In this document: positions 22,397-29,069 of the stretch, piece by piece
Layout: each line of letters starts with the position of its first letter
How positions within the stretch are numbered: position 1 is the first letter of the stretch
Assembly (NCBI GenBank): GCA_040414495.1
Contig: JBEDUI010000134.1
Location: forward strand, 1 to 29,069
Direction: 5' to 3'
Source of the DNA: DATAVB01 sp040414495
GTDB lineage: Bacteria; Actinomycetota; Actinomycetes; Mycobacteriales; QHCD01
DNA length: 29,069 nucleotides
The notes under the pieces: generated by a model
The model's input: the letters and a program-made list of their open reading frames with translations, nothing else
Databases searched by the model: none
Told to the model about the DNA's origin: nothing
Made by a program: the position numbers and the translations under genes

Positions 22397-23419
22397 TTAG
22401 TTGGCAGCCAGGCGGTATAGCAGTTCGTCAAGGCCATTGGCGGTCGAATCGTCGGCCAGGACGCGTTCGGCCTCCTTCGCGGCGGCAGCTCGCTTGCCGA
22501 GGTCAAGCAGCGTGTTGGCCCGTGCGATGCGTACTTGGTGTCGGGCTCCTCGCGCGCGGGACGGGTAGCGCAGGCCTTCCTTTGTGGTCTCGAACGCCGC
22601 ATCGAGCTGACCGAGTTGCCTCAGCGCAGTCGCCCGGATGGCCAGTGTGATTACCGCGAAATCATCCGTATTCGCGACGTTCTCAGTGAATTCAACGGCA
22701 CGGTGCGGTTGTCCCGCGCGGAGCGCCAATTCTGCTCGTCTCAGGCGCGTGGCCGGTGTTTCCGAAAGGCATTCAACGACGTCGAGTGCGCCTAGGATAT
22801 CGCCGCGATTGGACAGCATCTGTGTCAATACGAGACCAATGAGTTCGCGAGATAGTGGAATGTCCGACGTGATCCCGCCACTGAATTTCAATGGCATTGC
22901 GGTCGGGGTGCCATAGCGGGCGAGGACGCGATCGGTTGATGGATCAGTTGTCGCCCAGTGAGCGGCCAGCAGATGGTTCAGGGCCCAGTCCGTGCCCAGT
23001 CGTGCTGCGGTCAACCCAGCAAGTGTGTGCGCTGCAAACGCGTACCGTGAATTCGCTGTTGCCAGGTCGAACTGTGGCATCCATACGTCCGGCGAGTCAC
23101 TCGCCAGCGAGCTTTGCAGCGCCGCGTAGAGCGCCTTCGCCGCCTTTGGGGCCAATAAGCCAGGTTTGCGCGGTAGCTCCGGGCGGCTTGCACTCGAGCC
23201 CGCGGTCCGGGGCTGCGGCGGGCTCGCCGAGCGCTTACTCGACCGGCTCTTGGTGTACGAAAACCCCATTCCCGGGGCGCTGACTGTCATGGTGCGCCGG
23301 CCGCGAAAATTGACCGTGTGGCGCATACCTTTGCCGCCGCCAGAGACCGACACAGACTTCTTATTGGCGTTAACGCGGACTGCGCCGACTTTGAACGACT
23401 TGCGGTACCTGGTTGCCAC
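22397..23419 (-). CDS. DUF4236 domain protein with C-terminal helical repeat (TPR-like) region
   Basis: A 340-residue protein. Residues 3-57 form a DUF4236 domain: 'RYRKSFKVGAVRVNANKKSV', 'VNFRGRRTMTVSAPGMGFSYT', a small beta-rich module found at the N-terminus of many bacterial proteins, of unknown function. A basic Ser/Pro linker (58-90) follows. The rest is alpha-helical with repeated Leu/Ala-rich helix pairs ('IGLVLTQMLSNRGDILGALDVV', 'RRAELALRAGQPHRAVEF', 'RATALRQLGQLDAAFETTKEGL'), consistent with TPR units. No signal peptide or membrane segment is seen. GTG 23419 is preferred because it starts the DUF4236 motif and a run of seven G (23424-23430) is four bases upstream. TAGAGT on the minus strand (23445-23450) could be its -10 box. 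Confidence 0.75.
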   Translation of the reverse strand: MATRYRKSFKVGAVRVNANKKSVSVSGGGKGMRHTVNFRGRRTMTVSAPGMGFSYTKSRSSKRSASPPQPRTAGSSASRPELPRKPGLLAPKAAKALYAALQSSLASDSPDVWMPQFDLATANSRYAFAAHTLAGLTAARLGTDWALNHLLAAHWATTDPSTDRVLARYGTPTAMPLKFSGGITSDIPLSRELIGLVLTQMLSNRGDILGALDVVECLSETPATRLRRAELALRAGQPHRAVEFTENVANTDDFAVITLAIRATALRQLGQLDAAFETTKEGLRYPSRARGARHQVRIARANTLLDLGKRAAAAKEAERVLADDSTANGLDELLYRLAAN

Positions 23420-23535
23420 AGGACCCCCCCGAGTGCTCGGCACTACTCTAAACGTGCCTATCGCTGCGCACACCTAATAAGCCTCAATTGCGTCAATGCT
23501 GTGACCTAGAAATCTAGACTTGTCGGCAGCGTCGG

Positions 23536-23562
23536 TTCGCAACCGGCAGCGCCAGTTGCGAA
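23536..23562 (-). terminator. Stem-loop between the binding-protein gene and the DUF4236 gene
   Basis: TTCGCAAC (23536-23543) and GTTGCGAA (23555-23562) form a perfect 8-bp stem with an 11-base loop. It lies about 90 bases downstream of the binding-protein stop and about 115 bases upstream of the DUF4236 start, both on the minus strand. There is no T-tract, so it may be a terminator, an attenuator or an operator. Confidence 0.4.
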
Positions 23563-23650
23563 TGTGACAATACGGCACTATCTGACGGGTATCGCAACAT
23601 TGGGTTACGACCCCACCCGAAAGTCATGGCCCGGGTTGGGAAATTGAGGG

Positions 23651-25459
23651 TTACGCGGGCTTGAGCATCCCTTGGAAGGTGAGGATGGTTGTGTAGTTGT
23701 CGGCGTAGATCGAGTTCTCGTAGAGCGGATCGCCGTCGGGCGGGTAGCCCTTGATCATGCTGGTGACCGCCGGTGCGTTGGAGTAGCGCTCCCACATGGG
23801 AATGATCGGCAGCAACTCGTTGAACGCCAATGCCGCGGTGGTTGTTGCCTGCTTGAGATCATCTGGGCTGGTGCCGAGACCGGAATCGATGACGACCTTC
23901 TGCAGGTCAACCTCACCGACTACATCGGTTTGCTGCTTCATCGGGAAGTCCATGCCCTTTTGCGTCGGCGCAAGGGTTGGCGTGTTGTTGGTGAACAGAG
24001 CAGCCCGGAAACTGTCCGCCGGAAACGGATTACTGGATGAACCCCAACCCTGGATGGCGAGACTGAATTTGCTGGACTGGACGTCGAGCGTGACCTGAGT
24101 GGACTGTTCGCCATGCAGCGTCAGCTTGATGCCGAACTCTTTGAACTGGCTCGCCAGATTCTCCGACGCGGCCGACCAGTCGGGATAGTCCGACGGAAAG
24201 AGCAGGTCGTACGCCGCCTCTTTTCCGGCTGGTGTGATCCAGTTTTTCCCGCTCTTCTTCCAACCCGCGGCGGTGAGCAGCGATGCCGCATGCTTTTGAT
24301 CGAAGGTGTACTGCTGCAGCTTTTGCTGACTCTCCGGGCTCATCCACTGGGGTACCATGACGTCAGAGATCCCGGCGAAGTATTTGATGTCTTTGCCGGC
24401 CTCGGCGAGTGAGACGTGGCCGTTCTGCGCGTGGTCGAACGCGCAGCACAAAGCCTGCCGAACGCGTTTGTCGGCGAATTCCGGCAGTTTGGCGTAGTTG
24501 AAATAGAGCGCCGGGCCCGAGTAAATGGGGCCGCGGAGTATCCGGAATCCGGCCTTGCGGAAGGACTTCTCCACCGCCGGGGCGCCGCCGCCGGTGCTGT
24601 AAAAGATCTTCTTCTGCAGAATGTTCGGGATAATCGAGTTGTAGTCGAACGAGCCGTAGTCGGTCACCTTGTCGAAATGGATCTTGTCCGAGAGATAGCA
24701 ATGCTTATTCGGCATCATCGACAGCTGATCTTGCCGTACCGCGCTCGGATCAAGGGTGAACGGGCCACTGGACAGGATGGTTTGCGGCTTGAACGCGGCA
24801 ATCCGCTTGTTCATCGCCACCATCGCCTTGTCCGACTGCGTCTTCTTCGCCTTCATCAACGGTTCGATCTGCTTAGCAAAGGTGCCGTAGGTGGCGTCGG
24901 CGACGATACGTTCGCGGAGAATGTAGTACTGCGCGATCGGCGCCGGTGTTCCAATGTGGAACGTGACCGTCATGTCGTCGGTCTGCTCGACCTCGTCGAC
25001 GTAGTCGTAGACCGGGCTGCGCATGACATACCGGCACAACCAGGTGGTGTAGACGTCTTTCGCGGTGAGCGGGCTGCCGTCACTCCACTTGGCACCGGAA
25101 CGTACCTTGTAGGTGAACGTTTTCCCGTCAGGGGAGAGCTGCGAGGATTCGTCGGCGAGCAGATAGAAGTATTTCTGCTCCTTCCAGTAGTACATCGCCC
25201 CGGGTAGCACGATGTAGTCGCAGAAATAGCCGATCGCCTGCGGAATGGAGCTGGTGACACCGCCGAGCGTCTGGTAGCTGCCGGCCGGTGGCGGGGTGTA
25301 CGGATACCAGCCCGCGAAAACACTTGACCCATTCCGGCCATGCGAACTTCCGCCCGCTCGGCTGCACGCCTCGGCGGCCGCGCCAACCGAGGTGATTCCG
25401 AGCAACTGCAGCGCGCGGCGGCGAGACATATCCATCAAAGACTGCGGTTCTTCGTTCAC
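23651..25459 (-). CDS. ABC transporter substrate-binding protein, family 5 (peptide/nickel type), Tat lipoprotein
   Basis: A 602-residue solute-binding protein. The N-terminus carries a twin-arginine signal 'SRRRALQLLG' (12-21) and a cysteine (Cys32, 'AEAC') suitable for lipid attachment, so it should sit on the outer face of the membrane. The family 5 pattern is visible: 'LSPDGKTFTYKVRSGAKWSDGSPLTAKDV', 'LSSGPFTL', 'FADKRVRQALCCAFD' and 'LASQFKEFGIKLTL'. Members bind oligopeptides, opines, sugars or metals. GTG 25459 is preferred over ATG 25501 because GAGGA (25467-25471) is seven bases upstream and the Tat motif then lies near the start. No permease or ATPase gene is in the window, and the AraC-type regulator is divergent, which suggests an orphan receptor. 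Confidence 0.9.
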   Translation of the reverse strand: MNEEPQSLMDMSRRRALQLLGITSVGAAAEACSRAGGSSHGRNGSSVFAGWYPYTPPPAGSYQTLGGVTSSIPQAIGYFCDYIVLPGAMYYWKEQKYFYLLADESSQLSPDGKTFTYKVRSGAKWSDGSPLTAKDVYTTWLCRYVMRSPVYDYVDEVEQTDDMTVTFHIGTPAPIAQYYILRERIVADATYGTFAKQIEPLMKAKKTQSDKAMVAMNKRIAAFKPQTILSSGPFTLDPSAVRQDQLSMMPNKHCYLSDKIHFDKVTDYGSFDYNSIIPNILQKKIFYSTGGGAPAVEKSFRKAGFRILRGPIYSGPALYFNYAKLPEFADKRVRQALCCAFDHAQNGHVSLAEAGKDIKYFAGISDVMVPQWMSPESQQKLQQYTFDQKHAASLLTAAGWKKSGKNWITPAGKEAAYDLLFPSDYPDWSAASENLASQFKEFGIKLTLHGEQSTQVTLDVQSSKFSLAIQGWGSSSNPFPADSFRAALFTNNTPTLAPTQKGMDFPMKQQTDVVGEVDLQKVVIDSGLGTSPDDLKQATTTAALAFNELLPIIPMWERYSNAPAVTSMIKGYPPDGDPLYENSIYADNYTTILTFQGMLKPA

Positions 25460-25568
25460 CGGTGCGTCCTCGCTTCCTGCCTGCCGTGCCGCTGCGACCA
25501 TGAACTGACGCCGAAATCGCGTCGGGTGTGCGCGATTAATCTAGGCAGTCCAGCAACTGGCGTCGTTA

Positions 25569-25592
25569 GCGACAATGCGACTATCCTGTCGC
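25569..25592. promoter_or_regulatory. Inverted repeat in the binding-protein/AraC divergent promoter region
   Basis: GCGACA (25569-25574) and TGTCGC (25587-25592) form a 6-bp inverted repeat with a 12-base spacer, 25 bases before the AraC start. Its centre-to-centre spacing of 18 bases is close to two helical turns. It is a candidate operator for the divergent AraC-type regulator. Confidence 0.4.
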
Positions 25593-25616
25593 AATTCTTA
25601 ACATCGGGATCGTGCT

Positions 25617-26429
25617 ATGAGCCAGCGGCAGCCTGTCGAGCGAGAACCGTCGCCCGTCGGGTCATCTGTGGTGCACAGCGTCCTACTGGTCGGCGCGTAC
25701 GACCAATCGCACAAGGTGCAGTTCGAAGCCAGCAGCCTCCCCGGCCACCTCATCCAGCTGATGCGTACCGGAGTCGCGGAGCACCGGGTCGGTGGCCGGC
25801 AATACATCATCTCCCCCGGCGATCTGCTCTGGTACCACGAAGACGAGCAGATGGTCGGTGAGGTGCTCGAGACGCCCTGGTCCTGGTACTCGGTGAACTT
25901 CATCGCGCCGACCCTGCCGCCACCGCCATTCGAGCATCGAGTCCGACGCGCACATCCGGCGGCGTACGAGCATTTTGCCAGTCTGTTGGACGCATGGCTC
26001 GATATCGACGCCGATCCAGCGCTACGCGAGATCCGGGTGCATGCCCGGCTGCTGACGCTGCTGGCCGATATCGAAGACGAAGGTGGCCTGCCGTTCCGGA
26101 TGGACGCCTCGGCCCGGCTGTGGTGGGATATCGAAGGCGAGTTACGCCGCGACCTGTCCCAGCCGGTGACGCTGTGCCGCATGGTCGAGATGAGCGGGCG
26201 CAGCGCCATGACAATCAGCCGCGCCTGCCACGAAGCGGTCGGTCTGCCGCCGCTCAAGCGAATCAAACAGGTAAAGATGAGTCTCGCCCGCGGCCTGGTC
26301 CGGAGCTCCGACCTGCGGATGGGCGAAATCGCCGCGCGCATTGGATATTCACGGGTGCACGAATTCTCCCGCGATTACCACCGACACTTTGACACCACGC
26401 CGACCAACGATCGCATGAGTGCTGAATAG
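25617..26429 (+). CDS. AraC family transcriptional regulator
   Basis: A 270-residue regulator. The N-terminal 100 residues look like a cupin-type effector-binding domain ('GHLIQLMRTGVAEHRVGGRQYIISPGDLLWY'-like pattern; Pro-Gly-Asp turn typical of cupins). The C-terminal domain (about 165-265) holds two helix-turn-helix units: 'TLCRMVEMSGRSAMTISRAC', then the linker 'PLKRIKQVKMSLARGLV' and 'MGEIAARIGYSRVHEFSRDY', closing with 'FDTTPTNDR', the AraC end motif (FxxxxGxxPxxxR-like). It is transcribed divergently from the substrate-binding protein over a 157-base gap, the standard arrangement for a local regulator. The ligand is unknown but could be the solute bound by that protein. The SIMPL gene follows after 24 bases. 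Confidence 0.88.
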   Translation: MSQRQPVEREPSPVGSSVVHSVLLVGAYDQSHKVQFEASSLPGHLIQLMRTGVAEHRVGGRQYIISPGDLLWYHEDEQMVGEVLETPWSWYSVNFIAPTLPPPPFEHRVRRAHPAAYEHFASLLDAWLDIDADPALREIRVHARLLTLLADIEDEGGLPFRMDASARLWWDIEGELRRDLSQPVTLCRMVEMSGRSAMTISRACHEAVGLPPLKRIKQVKMSLARGLVRSSDLRMGEIAARIGYSRVHEFSRDYHRHFDTTPTNDRMSAE

Positions 26430-26453
26430 AGACAGGTGGAGGAGAGCAGATCA

Positions 26454-27122
26454 ATGCAGATACGAGTTCGCGGTAGCTATGAGGCCGAATACCGCCCGGA
26501 GCGCGGCACGGTTCATATCGCCCTGGCGATGGAGGGCCCGAAGAAACCAGATGTCGTACGGAGCACCACTGCGTTGATCGGGCGAATGACCGAACGGGTG
26601 CGCGTCGACCACTCTCCCGATTCGGGTCCGATTACGTGGTATAGCCAGGGAGAGCTGCAGAATTCGGCGCATCGGCCGTGGAATCAAGAGGGAAAGCAGC
26701 TGCCGCTGGTTTATACGAGCCGGGCCGATATGAAGGTGAAGTTCAGCGCGCTCGATCGATTGTTCCCGTTTATCGAGGAAATCAGCGGCTGGGACGGTGT
26801 TGCCGTGCGCGGCGTCGAGTGGGCATTGACCGAGGCATCGAAACGGGAAGCCACCGACCGGGCGCAGCGGGAAGCCGTACGCAGTGCGCGCGCGAAAGCG
26901 GAACGTTATGCCGAGGCGGCCGGATATCCCGCTGTACGCCCGGTCGCGATCGCGGACGTAGGCCTGCTCATGGATAGCAGTCAGGCCGGGCCGGCCATGG
27001 GATCGTCCGCCCGCATGCGCGCCCCGGCCGCCGCTGGCGGAGCCGAGAGCGGGCAGACCTTCGCCCCGGAGGACATTCGAATCGAGTGCGCGGTCGACGC
27101 CGAATTCGAAACCGAGGCCTAG
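26454..27122 (+). CDS. SIMPL domain (DUF541) protein
   Basis: A 222-residue protein with the SIMPL/DUF541 pattern: N-terminal strand 'IRVRGSYEAEYRPERGTVHIAL', a middle segment 'VYTSRADMKVKFSALDRLFPFIEEI', and the C-terminal signature 'REAVRSARAKAERYAEAAGY' followed by 'FAPEDIRIECAVDAEFE'. SIMPL proteins were named after a mouse signalling protein; bacterial ones are often periplasmic and linked to oxidative stress or membrane pores, but this one has no signal peptide, so it should be cytoplasmic. ATG 26454 is preferred because GGAGGAG (26438-26444) lies nine bases upstream. It follows the AraC gene by 24 bases and may be co-transcribed. Confidence 0.85.
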   Translation: MQIRVRGSYEAEYRPERGTVHIALAMEGPKKPDVVRSTTALIGRMTERVRVDHSPDSGPITWYSQGELQNSAHRPWNQEGKQLPLVYTSRADMKVKFSALDRLFPFIEEISGWDGVAVRGVEWALTEASKREATDRAQREAVRSARAKAERYAEAAGYPAVRPVAIADVGLLMDSSQAGPAMGSSARMRAPAAAGGAESGQTFAPEDIRIECAVDAEFETEA

Positions 27123-27131
27123 GATGTCGCT

Positions 27132-27161
27132 GCGGTAGTCCGCACAACACCGGACTACCGC
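27132..27161. terminator. Perfect 11-bp hairpin between convergent SIMPL and hydrolase genes
   Basis: GCGGTAGTCCG (27132-27142) and CGGACTACCGC (27151-27161) form a perfect stem with an 8-base loop. It starts nine bases after the SIMPL stop. The hydrolase stop codon (27155-27157) is inside the right arm. It probably acts as a terminator for both convergent genes, though a T-tract is lacking. Confidence 0.75.
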
Positions 27162-27994
27162 GGTGGGCCCAACTCAGCGATCCTGTGAACGATATCTGCG
27201 ATCAGGTGTGGTTGCTCTACATGAATGTCATGGCCGGACTCAGCCTCGACGGTCTCGAATTGCCGTGCTGCGGCGTGCCGCCGCAGCGCATCGTGGATTG
27301 GGCCCTGATTGTGCTGTGCGAGTACGACGACAATCGGGCAGGCTATGTCGTCGTGCGGTGCGCAGGCGGCAAAGGTCGTCCAGTCGGCCTGGATGCGCTT
27401 GCGGGCCTGCGGGCCAGGTCGGTAGCGAATGAGACCATCCGGCCCTCGGACCGCGCCGCGGCGATTCATCGGGCCGTATGTCTCCCGCCAGAGTTGTTGG
27501 CCTAGCTCGGCTTCACCTTGGGCCATGCGTATGGCCCATTCCGCATCGGTGTGGCCAGGGTCTTCCTGCGCCGAGGTCGTCCGATCGTTGTTCTGCTGCA
27601 GCGATTCGCGCCAGATCGGGTCGTCGCTAGCAATCGCCTGATCAAGGCAGATAACTCCGAGTGGAGCTGCCTGCGCGGCGTAGGCCAGGGCGTCCCACGC
27701 ACCTGCCGAGTGGCCGATAATAATAGGCTCAGCAACGTCGTAAGCAATCGTCACAGCGGCGATATCATTGGCCAATTCCATCGCCGTGAAGCTCCGTGCG
27801 TCTGAAGAATGGCCATGGCCACGCCGGTCGAAGGCGATGATCGAGCACCAGTCACGGAGCCTTGGAATAAGTGATCCCCAGCTCTCCAGGTTTGTTGCAT
27901 GTCCGTGGACCAGCACCACGCATGGACCGCTGCGCCGTAGCCACGCCCTCGTCGCTAAGGAGCCCGAATCGACGCGCACTATCCGTTCCAGCAC
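27155..27994 (-). CDS. Alpha/beta fold hydrolase
   Basis: A 279-residue alpha/beta hydrolase. 'VVLVHGHATNLESW' is the oxyanion-hole region, 'IAFDRRGHGHS' is the typical loop and 'GHSAG' (94-98) carries nucleophile Ser96. The C-terminal His is in 'SGHDIHVEQPHL'. The strand where the acid usually sits reads 'VVVLAQHNQGP', with Asn at the expected Asp place, so the acid is either moved or missing. These proteins include esterases, lactonases and haloperoxidase-like enzymes. GTG 27994 is used; the frame also has a TTG directly before it. No strong ribosome-binding site is visible. It follows the APH-fold gene on the same strand after 118 bases, and its end is convergent with the SIMPL gene. Confidence 0.85.
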   Translation of the reverse strand: MLERIVRVDSGSLATRAWLRRSGPCVVLVHGHATNLESWGSLIPRLRDWCSIIAFDRRGHGHSSDARSFTAMELANDIAAVTIAYDVAEPIIIGHSAGAWDALAYAAQAAPLGVICLDQAIASDDPIWRESLQQNNDRTTSAQEDPGHTDAEWAIRMAQGEAELGQQLWRETYGPMNRRGAVRGPDGLIRYRPGPQARKRIQADWTTFAACAPHDDIACPIVVVLAQHNQGPIHDALRRHAAARQFETVEAESGHDIHVEQPHLIADIVHRIAELGPPR

Positions 27995-28049
27995 CAATAA
28001 AGCCTAAGTGTTCGGCGAGTAGCAACGACCTGCAATCGACCGCACTAAC

Positions 28050-28069
28050 CCACCTCGGCGCCGCGGTGG
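28050..28069 (-). terminator. Possible hairpin downstream of the right-end phosphotransferase
   Basis: CCACC (28050-28054) pairs with GGTGG (28065-28069), and the inner sequence CGGCGCCG (28056-28063) is itself self-complementary. One T/C mismatch separates the two parts. It lies 44-63 bases after the phosphotransferase stop. There is no T-tract, so termination is a guess. Confidence 0.35.
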
Positions 28070-28112
28070 AGAAATTCCTCGCACAGTCGTTCAGCTGGCG
28101 GCGGCGCTTTGG

Positions 28113-29069
28113 TCAGTAGCGCATGGCGATCTCGGCGACGGCTTCGAGCACGCTTGGTGGACAAGACTCGGCCAGGAGTGCCTGGACCTCGGCGCGGGCG
28201 TGCGCTTGTGTCGCTGGGGCTGTCTGGGAGTCGAGGGCGAGTCGTACCTGCCAGCTCAGATAGCCGAGAGCGTCCGGTGCGCCGCCGAACGCGTCTGCTG
28301 GTTCGAGCTGAGCGGTGCCACCGCTGTTGCGGTAGGCCCGCATTGTGCCGTCGATCCCGTCGCGATCGATCTCTGCGTCGTGGACATGCCAGGTAATCAG
28401 GCGGCTGACAAGCTCGCGGGCCGGGTTGACCAGCCCGACGCCGTCCCAGTCCACGAGGGTGTAGCTGCAATCACTCGGGTCGAAGATTACGTTGCTGGGC
28501 TGCACGTCTCGATGCGATACGACGCGGGGTTTGTCGTCGTCGGCTTCCCAACCCGCTCCTATCGCCCGCAGTGTCGGCTCAGCGTCGGCGAATTGGTCGG
28601 CCCACGGCTGAGCACTGGCGGCGGCTTGTCGAGCTAATTCGCGCCACTGGTTTGGATCCGGAGTGCCTGGGCTACCGGTGATGTCCGCGTAGCCGTCGGC
28701 CGGATAGCCCAGGCCGTGCATGGTTCCCAGTGCCTGACCGAGCCAGTCTGCTCGGCCCGGTTCGGTCCGTCGCGGAATACGGCCCGACACCCAGGTCGAG
28801 ATACGCACTGATGCGCCCTCGACCGTTTCGACATACCGGCCGAATGCCGAGGTGATCGGCTCTGGGGCAGCGATGCCAGCAGCCACTGCTGCATCGCGAT
28901 ATCTGATCTCGGCGTTGACCTGCTCCGTAGAAAGCGACTCATGAACTGCCCGCTTAACAGCCAAGGACCGTTCTGGCTCATCCAGATCCAAACGCCAGAT
29001 CTCACCGTTAGCGCTGCGGGCGGCGAGTTCCCAATTACGGACGGCTCCTTCTATGCCGAACGCATTTAG
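28113..29069 (-). CDS. Aminoglycoside phosphotransferase (APH)-fold protein, 5' end outside the window
   Basis: At least 319 residues, with the frame still open at the right edge. The edge-proximal part reads 'WELAARSANGEIWRLDL' followed by 'ERSLAVKRAV', the N-lobe strands with ATP-contacting Lys. The Brenner motif is 'SHRDVQPSNV' and the metal motif is 'TLVDWDGVGLVNPAREL', so the catalytic Asp, Asn and second Asp are all present. The first Met/TTG-type codon inside the window (28991) lies within the N-lobe strand, so it is not the start; the gene continues beyond 29069. Like other APH-fold proteins it could phosphorylate an antibiotic or a metabolite. The hydrolase gene downstream may be in the same transcript. 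Confidence 0.87.
   Translation of the reverse strand, partial: LNAFGIEGAVRNWELAARSANGEIWRLDLDEPERSLAVKRAVHESLSTEQVNAEIRYRDAAVAAGIAAPEPITSAFGRYVETVEGASVRISTWVSGRIPRRTEPGRADWLGQALGTMHGLGYPADGYADITGSPGTPDPNQWRELARQAAASAQPWADQFADAEPTLRAIGAGWEADDDKPRVVSHRDVQPSNVIFDPSDCSYTLVDWDGVGLVNPARELVSRLITWHVHDAEIDRDGIDGTMRAYRNSGGTAQLEPADAFGGAPDALGYLSWQVRLALDSQTAPATQAHARAEVQALLAESCPPSVLEAVAEIAMRY

Noticed and set aside
24416..25207. Plus-strand open frame of 263 codons within the substrate-binding protein
   Set aside because: It is antisense to a clear family 5 binding protein; Arg/Val/Gly-rich without domain features.
27086..27505. Plus-strand open frame of 139 codons after the SIMPL gene
   Set aside because: It spans the terminator hairpin and is antisense to the hydrolase gene with its GHSAG motif.
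28992..29069. Treating 28991 as the true start of the right-end phosphotransferase
   Set aside because: The frame stays open to the window edge and encodes typical N-lobe residues there, so the gene is 5' truncated by the window rather than starting at a TTG.

Overview
The window is GC-rich, tightly packed bacterial DNA with GTG and occasional TTG starts. Its gene families are typical of high-GC Actinomycetota: an ECF42-type sigma factor, a class F sortase with a choice-of-anchor P protein, DUF4236, DUF2007 and SIMPL proteins, and an actinobacterial-type ribosomal protection GTPase. No rRNA, tRNA, CRISPR array, transposase, phage gene or replication origin was seen, so the genus is left open. 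It looks like chromosome rich in stand-alone accessory enzymes rather than one long pathway.

Left part (1-8.6 kb): the 3' end of an ECF sigma factor gene, a class C beta-lactamase-fold serine hydrolase and an SDR oxidoreductase run rightward. They meet a leftward methyltransferase with overlapping stop codons. A BadF-type sugar kinase-like gene and a Nudix hydrolase follow, then a leftward pair: an SDR that lacks its catalytic residues, and a second methyltransferase. A divergent set follows: a small unknown protein, an MBL-fold hydrolase, an SRPBCC protein with a Pro/Ala/Asp/Ser/Gly hexapeptide repeat tail, and a DUF2007 protein.

Middle part (8.6-17.1 kb): a 76-bp element with a 17-bp perfect inverted repeat precedes an alpha/beta hydrolase fused to a four-helix membrane domain, which is translationally coupled to an aminoglycoside-phosphotransferase-fold kinase. 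A leftward kinase/methyltransferase pair lies opposite two consecutive phytanoyl-CoA-dioxygenase-like genes and a TlpA-type thioredoxin lipoprotein. A GNAT acetyltransferase and a 2'-5' RNA ligase family protein follow on the minus strand.

Right part (17.2-29.1 kb): a two-gene surface unit (choice-of-anchor P protein, then class F sortase) ends at a clear intrinsic terminator. Next come a 543-bp AT-richer gap ending in a remnant of an ABC ATPase, and a Tet(M)/Otr(A)-like ribosomal protection GTPase. A GNAT-like protein, a DUF4236 protein, an orphan Tat-lipoprotein peptide-binding protein divergent from an AraC-family regulator, a SIMPL protein, an alpha/beta hydrolase and a 5'-truncated phosphotransferase close the window.

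Functionally, many genes encode small-molecule modifying or protective enzymes: three APH/kinase-fold proteins, three methyltransferases, two GNAT-type proteins, two dioxygenases and the ribosomal protection protein. This is consistent with an intrinsic-resistance or secondary-metabolism hinterland, but no biosynthetic core enzyme is present, so that reading is inference.
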